NCBI GenBank assembly: GCA_964463375.1
Contig: CAYXBQ010000001.1
Span: 124,001-188,000, forward strand
Reading direction: 5' to 3'
DNA from: UMGS1696 sp964463375
Lineage (GTDB): Bacteria; Bacillota; Clostridia; Oscillospirales; CAG-272
Length of the DNA stretch: 64,000 nucleotides
In this document: positions 8,662 to 17,141 of the stretch, one piece after another
Layout: every line of letters begins with the position of its first letter
How positions within the stretch are numbered: position 1 is the stretch's first letter
Program-made: the position numbers and the translations under genes
The notes under the pieces: model-generated
What the model was told of the DNA's origin: nothing
Databases searched by the model: none
What the model saw: only the letters and a program-made list of their open reading frames with translations

Positions 8662-11082
8662 TCACGCCTTGTATTTGTACGGTTCAAAGGTCAAATAGGT
8701 CTCCGGCACCAGGCGGAAGGTGTAGCTGCCGCTGCCTACGTGCAAGGTCTCTGCTTTTTCGATCCGGCGTTCTCCATCGAACAGGACGCAGCCGCCGAAG
8801 GAATCCATTTTGGGGAAGGTCAGGTCGGCTTCGGTGTTGGGCGGGATGGTGCAGGACAGGGTCAGACTATCGGTAAACTTCTCCACCGATACGGCGATCT
8901 CACCGGCGCAGGTATCCAGGCGGCATTCGGCGTAGTGCATGTCCTTTGGCAACTTGGGTGCAATGGTGAAGGTGCCAAAGCCCGGCGTAGTGGGTACGAT
9001 ACCGCAGATGGTTTGGAACAGGGCGGCTTCGATCCCGGCGTGCATGGCGTGGCTATGGGAGTGCATATTGCCCTTGCTGGCGTACTGCTCCCACAGGGTC
9101 GTGGCACCCATGCTGTTCCAATAGCCAAAGCCGGGGTAATGGTTCTTGCGGACGGTGTCCATGAACAGATCCAGTGCGTCTGCGTCGGCCAGCACGGGGA
9201 TCACGGTGCGGGTGCTGAAGCCGCCGGTGTCGAAGTGGCCGTCTTGGCGGATCTTGGTGAGTAGGGCTTTTTTCGTTTTCTCCGCTTTTTCGCCGGTCAG
9301 GATGCCGTAGTACAGGGGCAGGAGCATTTCCGGCTGTCTTCCCGCTCCCACGGTACCGTCGTCGTGCCAGAACCGCTTTATGAAGCCATTTCGCACGGTC
9401 TCACCCATGGAGAGAAATTCGGCTTTATCGGCTGGGGTACCAAAGGATTCGGCAAGCTCTGCCATGATGCCGGTGTAGGCGTGGAGGAGCGAGGTGTTCA
9501 CTGTCGCCGGACAGCCGTGGTAGCCGTCCCAGGTATTGTCGTTGGGCAGGCACCAGTCCCCAAAGCCCCAGGGCCACACGCCGTCCTCTGCCTTTTCCAG
9601 CCAATTCTCCATGGCTTTTTTCAGGTGGGGATACAATGCTTTCACCATGGAAGTTTCCCCATAGAAGCGGTACATCCGGTACAGCAGCATGAGCCCGTCA
9701 CCGGACCAGTCCATATTGCCGTTGCAGATACTTGTCGGATCGGCGGCGATGTCACCCATCCATTTGCGGTAGTAGGCGTACATATCGAAGTTGTACATGG
9801 CTGCCATTTCGTACATTTGGGAGTCCATCAGGCAGGGGGTACGTTCGTCTCGCACCGGGCAGTCGGTGGGGATGCTGACCAAATTGGCACGGATGCTGTT
9901 GGTACACAGGGCGTGGATCCGGTTGACGATGGGTTCGGAGCAACGGAAACTGGTGTTGGCATCCACATCGGCGGAGATATACAGGGCACGGATCTGGAAT
10001 TTGTCGACAGACGCACTATGCTGCGTCGGCGCACTGTGCTGTACCAACACGTAGCGGAAGCCATGGTAGGTGAAGCGTGGGGTATAAGACTCCTGACCGA
10101 TCCCGGCACAGGTGTATTTGTCGATGGCACGTGCCGCACGGTTGGTGAATTTGTCCAGTGTGCCGTCCGGCTGGATCATCTCGGCGTGGTGCAGCGTGAT
10201 CACGCAGCCGGCGTCCGCTTCTACTTCGATCTGGCACACCCCTTGCAGGATCTTGCCAAAGTCGTATACGGTGCCCTCCGGGGTTTCCCACTGGCTCACC
10301 GGCGGCAGCACAGCGATCTCTGTCAGCGGCGGCATTTCGTCCGGCAGCAGCTTTCCGGCAGGTGCATGTTCGGGCTCGACCACGGCGGGATGTACTTCCC
10401 TCTTTTGCCAACGGGCATCGTATTCTTCACCCAGGTACAGGCCATTTGCTGTGATGGAAGAAGCCTGCCAGGTCCAGGTGGCGTCACTCTCGATCCGTTC
10501 GCTGGTCCCGTCGGCGTAGGTCAGCACGATGGCGGCACGCAGTCCCTTTGGGGTATGGTAGCGGTAGCCCCACTGGGAGTAGTCTTCGTTGTAGCCGCCG
10601 CCCAGCTGGACTGCAAAGGTGTTTTCGCCGATCTCTACGGTGTCTGTGATGTCGAAGGTCTCAAAATACACTTGCTTGTCGTACACGGTATTCGGCGGTT
10701 GCAGGTAGCCTGTGTTGACCGGTGCGTCGTTGCAGGTGCAATAGATACATCCCAATCCGGTGACATATGCTCTGGCATATGCCAATTCTTTTTGGATCGT
10801 AAAGCTTTTTTGGAACTGTGGTGCGTCCGGCACATCCTCTGTCCCACAGCCGATCCAGGGGGCTTTTGCCAGGTCATCGATGGCTGTTTCAAAGGAACAG
10901 GTAGCTGTCTCAGTTTCGCCGTTTTGGGACCACACGGTCAGCGTACACAGGTACATTGTGCCCGGACGAATGCCATTTTCGGCAGTGCAGGTATGCTGCA
11001 TGGCACGGCTTTCGCGCTTACCGCTGTCCCATACGGGCTCCTCCTGTGCGGTGGTGATCCGGAGCCGGTAGGCAGACTGCAC
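8662..11082 (-). CDS. alpha-L-rhamnosidase, GH78 family (open part; N-terminus cut by an upstream TAG)
   Basis: Inverting exo-rhamnosidase, 806 residues open from a GTG at 11082. Visible parts are N-terminal beta-sandwich domains, then an (alpha/alpha)6 barrel with TDCPVRDERTPC near the middle and HSHAMHAGIEAALFQTICGI, and a C-terminal beta domain. The family motif usually written DERxGWxGD reads DERTPCLMD here, which is unusual. The natural start is 11187: it has AAGGAGGAAC and makes an ATGA overlap with the upstream gene, but codon 24 in that frame is TAG. Either translation reinitiates at the GTG with a poor ribosome site, or the gene is inactive. No signal peptide is seen. Confidence 0.85.
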   Translation of the reverse strand: MQSAYRLRITTAQEEPVWDSGKRESRAMQHTCTAENGIRPGTMYLCTLTVWSQNGETETATCSFETAIDDLAKAPWIGCGTEDVPDAPQFQKSFTIQKELAYARAYVTGLGCIYCTCNDAPVNTGYLQPPNTVYDKQVYFETFDITDTVEIGENTFAVQLGGGYNEDYSQWGYRYHTPKGLRAAIVLTYADGTSERIESDATWTWQASSITANGLYLGEEYDARWQKREVHPAVVEPEHAPAGKLLPDEMPPLTEIAVLPPVSQWETPEGTVYDFGKILQGVCQIEVEADAGCVITLHHAEMIQPDGTLDKFTNRAARAIDKYTCAGIGQESYTPRFTYHGFRYVLVQHSAPTQHSASVDKFQIRALYISADVDANTSFRCSEPIVNRIHALCTNSIRANLVSIPTDCPVRDERTPCLMDSQMYEMAAMYNFDMYAYYRKWMGDIAADPTSICNGNMDWSGDGLMLLYRMYRFYGETSMVKALYPHLKKAMENWLEKAEDGVWPWGFGDWCLPNDNTWDGYHGCPATVNTSLLHAYTGIMAELAESFGTPADKAEFLSMGETVRNGFIKRFWHDDGTVGAGRQPEMLLPLYYGILTGEKAEKTKKALLTKIRQDGHFDTGGFSTRTVIPVLADADALDLFMDTVRKNHYPGFGYWNSMGATTLWEQYASKGNMHSHSHAMHAGIEAALFQTICGIVPTTPGFGTFTIAPKLPKDMHYAECRLDTCAGEIAVSVEKFTDSLTLSCTIPPNTEADLTFPKMDSFGGCVLFDGERRIEKAETLHVGSGSYTFRLVPETYLTFEPYKYKA

Positions 11083-11115
11083 CTCGTCACGCAGGCCCTC
11101 GCCCGTATACTGCCA

Positions 11116-11187
11116 CTAAAAAAGCAGGGAGGTGCCGGTGCCCAGTGGATCTTCCTTGCCGTTACAACGCATTTTGGATAGTTTCAT
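11116..11187 (-). pseudogene. detached N-terminal codons of the rhamnosidase, ending in an amber codon
   Basis: From the ATG at 11187 the frame reads 23 codons ending DPLGTGTSLLF and then TAG (11118-11116). It continues in the same frame as WQYTGEGLRDEVQSAYRL into the rhamnosidase. GH78 N-termini typically read RFSW or FSWQ at this spot, so TAG most simply replaces a TCG serine codon. The strong ribosome site and the ATGA overlap with the upstream gene show that 11187 is the original start. Confidence 0.8.
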
Positions 11188-11756
11188 ATATGTTCCTCCT
11201 TCGTATCGATATCCAATAGCTCCACTGGATCACATTCGATACGGATATGGTTTTCCGGGTGCTTTCGCAGGATCGACTTGCCGCCTTTGTCACCGGACAA
11301 GGTAAGCAGTTCTTCCGTTAGCGTGGCGGAAAAGAGCGTGGGGTTGCCCATTTCGTTACCATGTCCCACGCAAGCTGTCAGCGGTTTTTCGGCTGCGGCA
11401 TCTAACAGGTTCGTGATGGTTCCGGCGGTCAGGTTCGGCTGGTCGGCTACGGAAAAGCACAGGTAGTCCTCTTGGGTGAGCGGCAGAGACTGGATCCCGC
11501 AGCGGATGGTGGCGGCGATACCGGTGTGGCTGTCGGCACAGTGGAGAACACGTATGCCCTCCCGCCCACAAGCCTGCTCGATCTCCTGCCAGCAGGTGAC
11601 CACGGTCAGGTGACAGTCGGTGCGGGTGGCTATGGCTTGCCGAAAGCTGTGCAGAGCCCAGGTGTACAGGGGTTGTCCTTGATGCAAGTCGGTCAGCTTG
11701 TTTTGGGTGCCGTATCGGCGGGAATAGCCGGCTGCCAGGTAGAGGATGTGGATCAT
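11184..11756 (-). CDS. MocA/MobA-like nucleotidyltransferase (molybdenum cofactor cytidylyl- or guanylyltransferase)
   Basis: Transfers CMP or GMP to molybdopterin to finish the cofactor. The 190-residue protein carries the NTP-transferase pattern LAAGYSRRYGTQNKL at its N-terminus, VADQPNL in the centre (metal-binding Asp) and GNPTLFS with SGDKGGKS later. Because it follows the xanthine-dehydrogenase-type genes, the MocA role (molybdopterin cytosine dinucleotide) is more likely than MobA. The start at 11756 overlaps the stop of the Mo-subunit gene as ATGA, and its own stop overlaps the rhamnosidase start the same way. Confidence 0.85.
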   Translation of the reverse strand: MIHILYLAAGYSRRYGTQNKLTDLHQGQPLYTWALHSFRQAIATRTDCHLTVVTCWQEIEQACGREGIRVLHCADSHTGIAATIRCGIQSLPLTQEDYLCFSVADQPNLTAGTITNLLDAAAEKPLTACVGHGNEMGNPTLFSATLTEELLTLSGDKGGKSILRKHPENHIRIECDPVELLDIDTKEEHI

Positions 11757-14053
11757 GTCTTTGTCTCCGCGGCGATGTCCATAGCCACCTGTTCCGGCAG
11801 GATGGGCAGCTCTCTGTACCAATGGCCGGTGGCACGATACAGGGCGTGGGCGATGGCGGGGGCGGGGGTATTGATGACGATCTCTCCGATGGATTTGGCA
11901 CCGAAGGGACCGCTTTGTTCGTAGCTGGGGGCGAAAGCAACGTGGAGTCTGCCGGTCTCCAGGCGTGTGGGGATCTTATATTGCAGGAAGGAATTTTCGC
12001 TGAGTCTGCCCTTTTGGTCGTATTGGATATTTTCGGTCAGCGTCATACCGATGGCCTGCACCAGACCGCCTTCCGTTTGGATCCGTGCCAGATTGGGGTT
12101 CACGGGGGTACCGCAGTCCACCACGGCGTGGTAGTCTAAGATCTCCACGGTGCCGGTCTCCGGATCCAGCTCGATCTCCACCATGCCTACCATAAACGGC
12201 GGCGGGGAGATGGGGGACGAATGGGAGCTGACGGCCTCTAAGGCTACGGTATTGCCGCACATGGATTTGGTGGCGATATCGACCAGGGTCACGCTGGCGC
12301 TGCCGTCTGCCTTCTGCACTTCTCTGCCGGAAAAGACCAGATCAGCGGGGGCGCAGTCCAGCATTTCGGCGGCTACGGTACAGATCTTTTCCTTCAGTTC
12401 CATACAGGCTTTTTCCACGGCCTTCCCGGTGACGTAGGTGGTAGAGGAGGCGTAGGAGCCGGAGTCATAGGGGGAGGCATCGGAGTCGGCACCAAATACG
12501 GTCACGTCGTCTACGGAGCAGTCCATACATTCGGCGGTCATTTGCGCTAGGATCGTATCGCAGCCGGTACCCATATCGGCCGCACCGATCCGCAGGACAT
12601 AGAAGCCATCGTCGTTTAGCTTGACCGCTGCGGAGCCCACGTCTACGCCGGAGATACCGGAGCCTTGCATGGCCATAGCTACACCGGCAGAACGGATCTT
12701 GCCATTTGGCATGGTGCGCACCGGATATTTTTCGTTCCAGCCAAAGCTTTCGGCGCATTGGCGCATACACTCGTCCAAGGTGCAGGCAGAGGCGACTTCG
12801 TTGTAGTAGGCGGGCATGACCTGACCCTCTCGCACCATATTTTGCATCCGCAGTGCCACGGGATCCATGCCCAGCCGATCGGCCAGCTCGTTGACTGCCG
12901 ATTCTACAGCGAAAATGCCCTGGGTAGCACCATATCCACGATAGGCACCGGCGGCTTCTACATTTGTATACACCACATCGTAGGCGAAGCGGAAGGCTTC
13001 CAGAGAACCGGTGTACAGGGGGATGGATTTGTGTCCGGACAGGCCGACGGTGGTGGGGCCGTGTTCGCCAAAGGCACCGGTGTTGGACAGGGTATGCACG
13101 TCCAGTGCACGGATCTTGCCGTTTTTGTCGGCACCGATCTTGACGGTCACTTCCATTTCGTGGCGGGGAGAACCGGCGATCTGGCATTCCCGGCGGGTAT
13201 AGACCATGCGGGCGGCTCGTCCCGTCTGCCAGGTGACAAAGGCGGGATAGATCTCGGCCACCAGGGTCTGCTTGGCACCAAAGCCACCGCCGATCCGGGG
13301 TTTCTCCACGTGGATCTTGGACTTGGGAATGTCCAAAGCATGTGCTAAGATCCGGCGGGCGTGGAACACGATCTGGGTGGAGCTGACCACGTGGAGTCTG
13401 CCATAGGTGTCGATCTCGGTGTAGGTACGGAAGGTCTCCAGCATGGCTTGGTGACAGGCCTTGGTATGGTAGCTGTGCTGGAACACGATGTCGCAGTCGA
13501 CGAACACGTCGTCTACGTTGCCATCGGATTCCACGCCTTGGGCACACAGGTTCCGCCGGTTATCGGCACCTACGTTGCACAGGGCCTTCCAGTTTTCTTC
13601 CGGATGTACAAGGATCGAGTTGTCCAAAGCAGTATGGAAGTCCAGCACCGGGGTCAGGACTTCGTAGTCCACTTTGATGAGGCGCAGGGCCTTGTCTACT
13701 GCCTTCTCGGTCTCACCGGCAACGATACACACAGCATCGCCAACAAAACGCACCCGCTGATCCAAAATGAGGCGGTCATAGGGGGAGGGTTCCGGGTAGG
13801 TCTGACCCGCCATGGTGAAGCGCTTCTGGGGCACGTCCTTGTAGGTGTACACCGCCACGATGCCCGGTACACGCATGGCGATATCCGTTTTGATCTCTCG
13901 GATCCAGGCGTGGGCGTGGGGGCTGCGCAGTACCTTGACAACAAGGCAGTCCTTGGGCGTTACGTCTTCTACATAGGCGGGCTTTCCCAGCAGTAGCTGC
14001 ATGGCATCTTTCTTACGGACACCCTTGCCCACCGTTCGCATTTCCTGACTCAT
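11753..14053 (-). CDS. xanthine dehydrogenase-family molybdopterin-binding catalytic subunit
   Basis: Large catalytic subunit (766 residues) of a three-subunit molybdenum hydroxylase that inserts water-derived oxygen into an N-heterocycle or similar substrate. Visible are the N-terminal aldehyde-oxidase a/b hammerhead region, the Mo-pterin contact GGGFGAKQ, the substrate-pocket stretch AYRGYGATQG, and the catalytic glutamate in KSIGEIV near the C-terminus. Purine, nicotinate or other substrates cannot be separated from sequence. The start at 14053 has GGGGAGGAGAATCC and overlaps the stop of the iron-sulfur gene as ATGA. The usual companion subunits are both upstream. Confidence 0.92.
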   Translation of the reverse strand: MSQEMRTVGKGVRKKDAMQLLLGKPAYVEDVTPKDCLVVKVLRSPHAHAWIREIKTDIAMRVPGIVAVYTYKDVPQKRFTMAGQTYPEPSPYDRLILDQRVRFVGDAVCIVAGETEKAVDKALRLIKVDYEVLTPVLDFHTALDNSILVHPEENWKALCNVGADNRRNLCAQGVESDGNVDDVFVDCDIVFQHSYHTKACHQAMLETFRTYTEIDTYGRLHVVSSTQIVFHARRILAHALDIPKSKIHVEKPRIGGGFGAKQTLVAEIYPAFVTWQTGRAARMVYTRRECQIAGSPRHEMEVTVKIGADKNGKIRALDVHTLSNTGAFGEHGPTTVGLSGHKSIPLYTGSLEAFRFAYDVVYTNVEAAGAYRGYGATQGIFAVESAVNELADRLGMDPVALRMQNMVREGQVMPAYYNEVASACTLDECMRQCAESFGWNEKYPVRTMPNGKIRSAGVAMAMQGSGISGVDVGSAAVKLNDDGFYVLRIGAADMGTGCDTILAQMTAECMDCSVDDVTVFGADSDASPYDSGSYASSTTYVTGKAVEKACMELKEKICTVAAEMLDCAPADLVFSGREVQKADGSASVTLVDIATKSMCGNTVALEAVSSHSSPISPPPFMVGMVEIELDPETGTVEILDYHAVVDCGTPVNPNLARIQTEGGLVQAIGMTLTENIQYDQKGRLSENSFLQYKIPTRLETGRLHVAFAPSYEQSGPFGAKSIGEIVINTPAPAIAHALYRATGHWYRELPILPEQVAMDIAAETKT

Positions 14054-14532
14054 GGATTCTCCTCCCCTCGTTGGTTTTGTGCGTTTCGGGACGACAGGTA
14101 ATTGCGGATCCCACGGAGCTGGCCTTCGTAGCCGGAGCAGCGGCACAGGTTGCCCGCCAGATAGGCACGGATCTCGTCGTCGGTGGGATCGGGGTTTTCC
14201 CGCAGCAGGGCGATGGTATTCATCACGTAGCCGGGGTTACAGAAACCGCACTGCTCGGCACCCTGGTCGGCGATAAAGCCCACGAAATCGGCAGCTTCGT
14301 CCTGCAAGCCTTCCAGTGTGGTGACGGTGTGACCGTTTACGCGGACGGCCAATACGGAGCAGGACAGCACCGGTTTGTCGTCCAGCAGCACGGTACACAG
14401 GCCGCACGCCGAGGTCTCACAGCCGCACTTGACACTGGCGCAGCCGTGATCCCGCAGGTAGGTATACAGGGTGGTATCCGGTGCGATGGTATCGGTTCGT
14501 TTTCTTCCATTTAATGCAAGTGTGATCTCCAT
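14050..14532 (-). CDS. (2Fe-2S)-binding subunit of a molybdenum hydroxylase
   Basis: Electron-transfer subunit of 160 residues. The plant-ferredoxin cluster ligands are in KCGCETSACGLC plus a later Cys (VLSC). The C-terminal helical cluster domain holds QCGFCNPG and LCRCSGY. It passes electrons from the molybdenum site to FAD. The start at 14532 uses AGGAGA and shares one base with the FAD-subunit stop (TAATG), and its end overlaps the Mo-subunit start as ATGA. All eight cluster cysteines expected for the family are present. Confidence 0.95.
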   Translation of the reverse strand: MEITLALNGRKRTDTIAPDTTLYTYLRDHGCASVKCGCETSACGLCTVLLDDKPVLSCSVLAVRVNGHTVTTLEGLQDEAADFVGFIADQGAEQCGFCNPGYVMNTIALLRENPDPTDDEIRAYLAGNLCRCSGYEGQLRGIRNYLSSRNAQNQRGEENP

Positions 14533-15323
14533 TATTTTTTCTCCTGTAGTACATCGTTCACGGCACGGCGCACCAACACTTGACACAGGTGCTGGCGGTA
14601 GGCGGCGGAGGCTCGTCTATTGTCGGCGAATACACACTGTTCTGCGACCTCAGCGGCGATATTCTGAGCAAGATATTGCTCGGCAGCCGGATCGGTCGGC
14701 AGCGGGAAGGTATAGGGACAGGCACGCAGGGGTCTTGCACCTACGACGACGGTCAGGGTATCTTCGTGGCGGGCGACACAGGTATTGAGTACGGGAAAAT
14801 CCGTGGCGGTATTGCGCTGGGCATAGCAGGCGGCGGCACGGACTCCCTTTGGGATGGTCACGTGGGTCAGGATGTCTTTGGTCTTTCCCATCTGGCTGAA
14901 TTCCGTGATCGGCATGGTGCCGGCTTTATATAGAGTCACGGTGGCGTGGAGGGCCATCAGGGTAGTCAGCACATCGGAAAAGCCGAACCGGCCGAAGACG
15001 CTGCCGCCCACGGTCGCCAAGTTGCGGAACTGCACCCCTACGATGGGCGAGACGGTTTTTGCCAGCACGCCGTGGTAGGTATCCGCCAGACCCGGGTGGG
15101 TCTCCAGGGTACGCAGTGTGGTATAGGCACCGATCTGCCAGCTGTCCCCGGTATCCTCTACCCGATCCAGACCTAAGTCGGACAGGTCGATGGCGGTTCC
15201 GATCCGGCGGTCGCCCAGTCGCAACCACAGCATCCCGCCAAGGACAGCACTGTTTTTTTTCTGCGCCGCTTCCCAGGCTTCATCCAGGCTCTGGGGACGC
15301 AGATATGTATCGATGGTCAGCAT
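14532..15323 (-). CDS. FAD-binding subunit of a molybdenum hydroxylase
   Basis: FAD subunit of the xanthine dehydrogenase family, 263 residues, somewhat shorter than the usual 280-300. The flavin-binding elements read AVLGGMLWLRLG near residue 30 (a variant of the common AGGT form) and NLATVGGSVFG near residue 100, followed by the CO-dehydrogenase flavoprotein C-terminal domain. It hands electrons from the 2Fe-2S subunit to an unknown acceptor. The gene starts 20 bp after the ABC ATPase gene with AAGGAAA upstream, so it is cotranscribed with the importer. Confidence 0.92.
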   Translation of the reverse strand: MLTIDTYLRPQSLDEAWEAAQKKNSAVLGGMLWLRLGDRRIGTAIDLSDLGLDRVEDTGDSWQIGAYTTLRTLETHPGLADTYHGVLAKTVSPIVGVQFRNLATVGGSVFGRFGFSDVLTTLMALHATVTLYKAGTMPITEFSQMGKTKDILTHVTIPKGVRAAACYAQRNTATDFPVLNTCVARHEDTLTVVVGARPLRACPYTFPLPTDPAAEQYLAQNIAAEVAEQCVFADNRRASAAYRQHLCQVLVRRAVNDVLQEKK

Positions 15324-15342
15324 GGTTTTTGTTTCCTTTTAT

Positions 15343-16128
15343 TTATATAATAGTTTCGGTTTCTCGATAGCAAAAGCCTGTATCCCCATGGATCCGCAGA
15401 CCGGGGTACAGGTTACGTAGGTGGGCCTCGGCTTGCCTATGATCCCTTGGGTCGGGGATCTCATGCAGGCAGGAGCGACCATTTGTTTTGGTCATATACA
15501 GGATACGATCGCCGTGGCGCAGGGCCTGGGTGGGATCGTGAAGGACGGCCACGATGGTCTTCCCTGCTTTCGCCAGCCGGTGGAGCATATCGAACAGGAT
15601 CTCGGTATGGTTGAAATCCAGTGCAGAGGTGGGCTCATCCAGCAGCAACACGGGGGTATCCTGGACGGCGGCACGGAGTAAGGAGATCATTTGCCGTTCT
15701 CCTGCGCTCATGGCAGCCAGATCCCGTGTGAGCAGGGGCTCGATGTCGAACTGCTTTGCCATGGTGTGGATCCGTTCTTTGTCCTGGGCTTGCAGTCTGC
15801 CGAAGAGGCCTTTTGTTGGATAAAAGCCCATTTCGATCCGATCCATGCCGGTCAGGCCTTCGATCACGGGATCGTTTTGGGTCATAGTTGTTACCAGAGC
15901 GGCTCTTTGTCGAATAGATACGCCTGCAAGGTCGGTGCCGGAGATGGTGATATGGCCGCTTGTCAGGGGGATACTGCCCTGTATGGTGCGCAGTAATGTG
16001 GTCTTGCCACAGCCGTTTTCACCGAGAAGCATACAAACCTCGCCGCATTCGACTTGCAGAGACACATCGTTCAGCACGGGATGGCTGCGGTATCCGGCAC
16101 ACACGTTTTGCAGTTGTAGTACGCTCAT
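15343..16128 (-). CDS. ABC transporter ATP-binding protein, FecE/BtuD type
   Basis: ATPase (261 residues) of a metal-chelate-type importer. Walker A reads GENGCGKTT (about residue 38), the signature is MSAGERQ in place of LSGGQ, Walker B is VLLLDEPTS, and the switch His is in VLHDPTQA. It follows the permease gene with an ATGA overlap, so it is the energising partner of the two upstream genes. Family members move ferric siderophores, haem, cobalamin or, in the MolBCA type, molybdate. The operon context favours molybdate or tungstate, but this is inference. Confidence 0.92.
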   Translation of the reverse strand: MSVLQLQNVCAGYRSHPVLNDVSLQVECGEVCMLLGENGCGKTTLLRTIQGSIPLTSGHITISGTDLAGVSIRQRAALVTTMTQNDPVIEGLTGMDRIEMGFYPTKGLFGRLQAQDKERIHTMAKQFDIEPLLTRDLAAMSAGERQMISLLRAAVQDTPVLLLDEPTSALDFNHTEILFDMLHRLAKAGKTIVAVLHDPTQALRHGDRILYMTKTNGRSCLHEIPDPRDHRQAEAHLRNLYPGLRIHGDTGFCYRETETII

Positions 16129-17141
16129 GCCATATCCCTCCCTCGTTTGCACAATAGTATGGTCAGTACGGGGATACCGGCTGCTACGGTGAAGATGCTG
16201 ACCGGCAGTTCGGCACCGTTGCCTATGGTTTTGGCAGCCAAATCGGCGGCGGTGAGCAGGATCCCGCCTATGATGCCGCAATACAGCAGGTATGCGCCTT
16301 TGCGTTGGGGATAGAGAAAACGGGTGATATGGGGGGCGATCAGGCCGACAAAGCCGATGCAGCCGGTCAGCGATACCGAAGCGGACACCACCAATGTGGC
16401 CAGTGTCAGCAGGATGCACCGCCAACGATCGGGGGACAGACCCATGGCACGGCACTCGTCATTGCCCAGAGACAGCATGGTGGCCGGTCGGTGGAACAGG
16501 AGCAGCAGCAAGAGGGTGGGCAGAGACAGCAGTAGAAAGGGCAAAAAGCGTTCTCCCGATACGGCGGCCAGACTGCCCATGGTCCAGAAATCGATGGCGG
16601 CCAACTGGCGTTCCGGATCGGCTAAGGTTTTCAGCACCATAAGACCTGCATCGGCGGCAGAGGAGATCAGGATCCCCGCTAAGATGTAGGTACCAATGCG
16701 TTCACCACCGGCAAAATGTGCCAGCAGGAGCACCAGTATCAGGGACAGGATCCCGCCGCAGAACGCAAAGCCCATTCGAAGCCAGGAGCTGCCGATGCCC
16801 AGCACGATGGCCAGCGCTGCCCCAAAGGATGCCCCGGAGGCAACACCGGTCAGGTCGGGGGAGGCCAGGGGGCTACGGAACAGGAGCTGGTAGACGCCGC
16901 CAGCCACGCCCAAGATCGTGCCGGAGAGCAGAGCGGTCCCCACACGAGGAAGACGCAGGCTCCAGAACACACGGGTGGGCATGGACTGGTCGGCTTTGGG
17001 GAGAAGCATTTCCCGCAGACTGGTAAGCACGTCGGCTAAGGTCAAAGGATAGCTGCCGGAAGCGGTGGAGACGGCCAACAGGAGCAATAGCAAAAGCAGC
17101 AGTACGGCGGTGGTAACTCGGTTCCTATGTACCGTATGCAT
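16125..17141 (-). CDS. FecCD-family ABC transporter permease
   Basis: Membrane subunit of 338 residues with about ten hydrophobic segments, as in BtuC and FecD. Family landmarks are LRLPRVGTALLSG near residue 64, GVYQLLFRSPLASPDLTGVASGAS, and the ATPase-contacting region GCIGFVGLIAPHITR near residue 260. It presumably forms a homodimer. The gene shares one base with the stop of the binding-protein gene (TAATG) and overlaps the ATPase gene by ATGA. Substrate as discussed for the ATPase. Confidence 0.93.
   Translation of the reverse strand: MHTVHRNRVTTAVLLLLLLLLLAVSTASGSYPLTLADVLTSLREMLLPKADQSMPTRVFWSLRLPRVGTALLSGTILGVAGGVYQLLFRSPLASPDLTGVASGASFGAALAIVLGIGSSWLRMGFAFCGGILSLILVLLLAHFAGGERIGTYILAGILISSAADAGLMVLKTLADPERQLAAIDFWTMGSLAAVSGERFLPFLLLSLPTLLLLLLFHRPATMLSLGNDECRAMGLSPDRWRCILLTLATLVVSASVSLTGCIGFVGLIAPHITRFLYPQRKGAYLLYCGIIGGILLTAADLAAKTIGNGAELPVSIFTVAAGIPVLTILLCKRGRDMA

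Noticed and set aside
11116..11118. TAG read as a recoded sense codon genome-wide
   Set aside because: The gene at 36683-37189 ends in TAG, and all other internal reading frames avoid TAG, so a reassigned code is not supported.
9364..11181. 605-codon open frame on the plus strand
   Set aside because: It runs antisense through the rhamnosidase, has no ribosome site or promoter and no recognisable domain; the high-GC codon pattern of the real gene leaves the opposite frame open.
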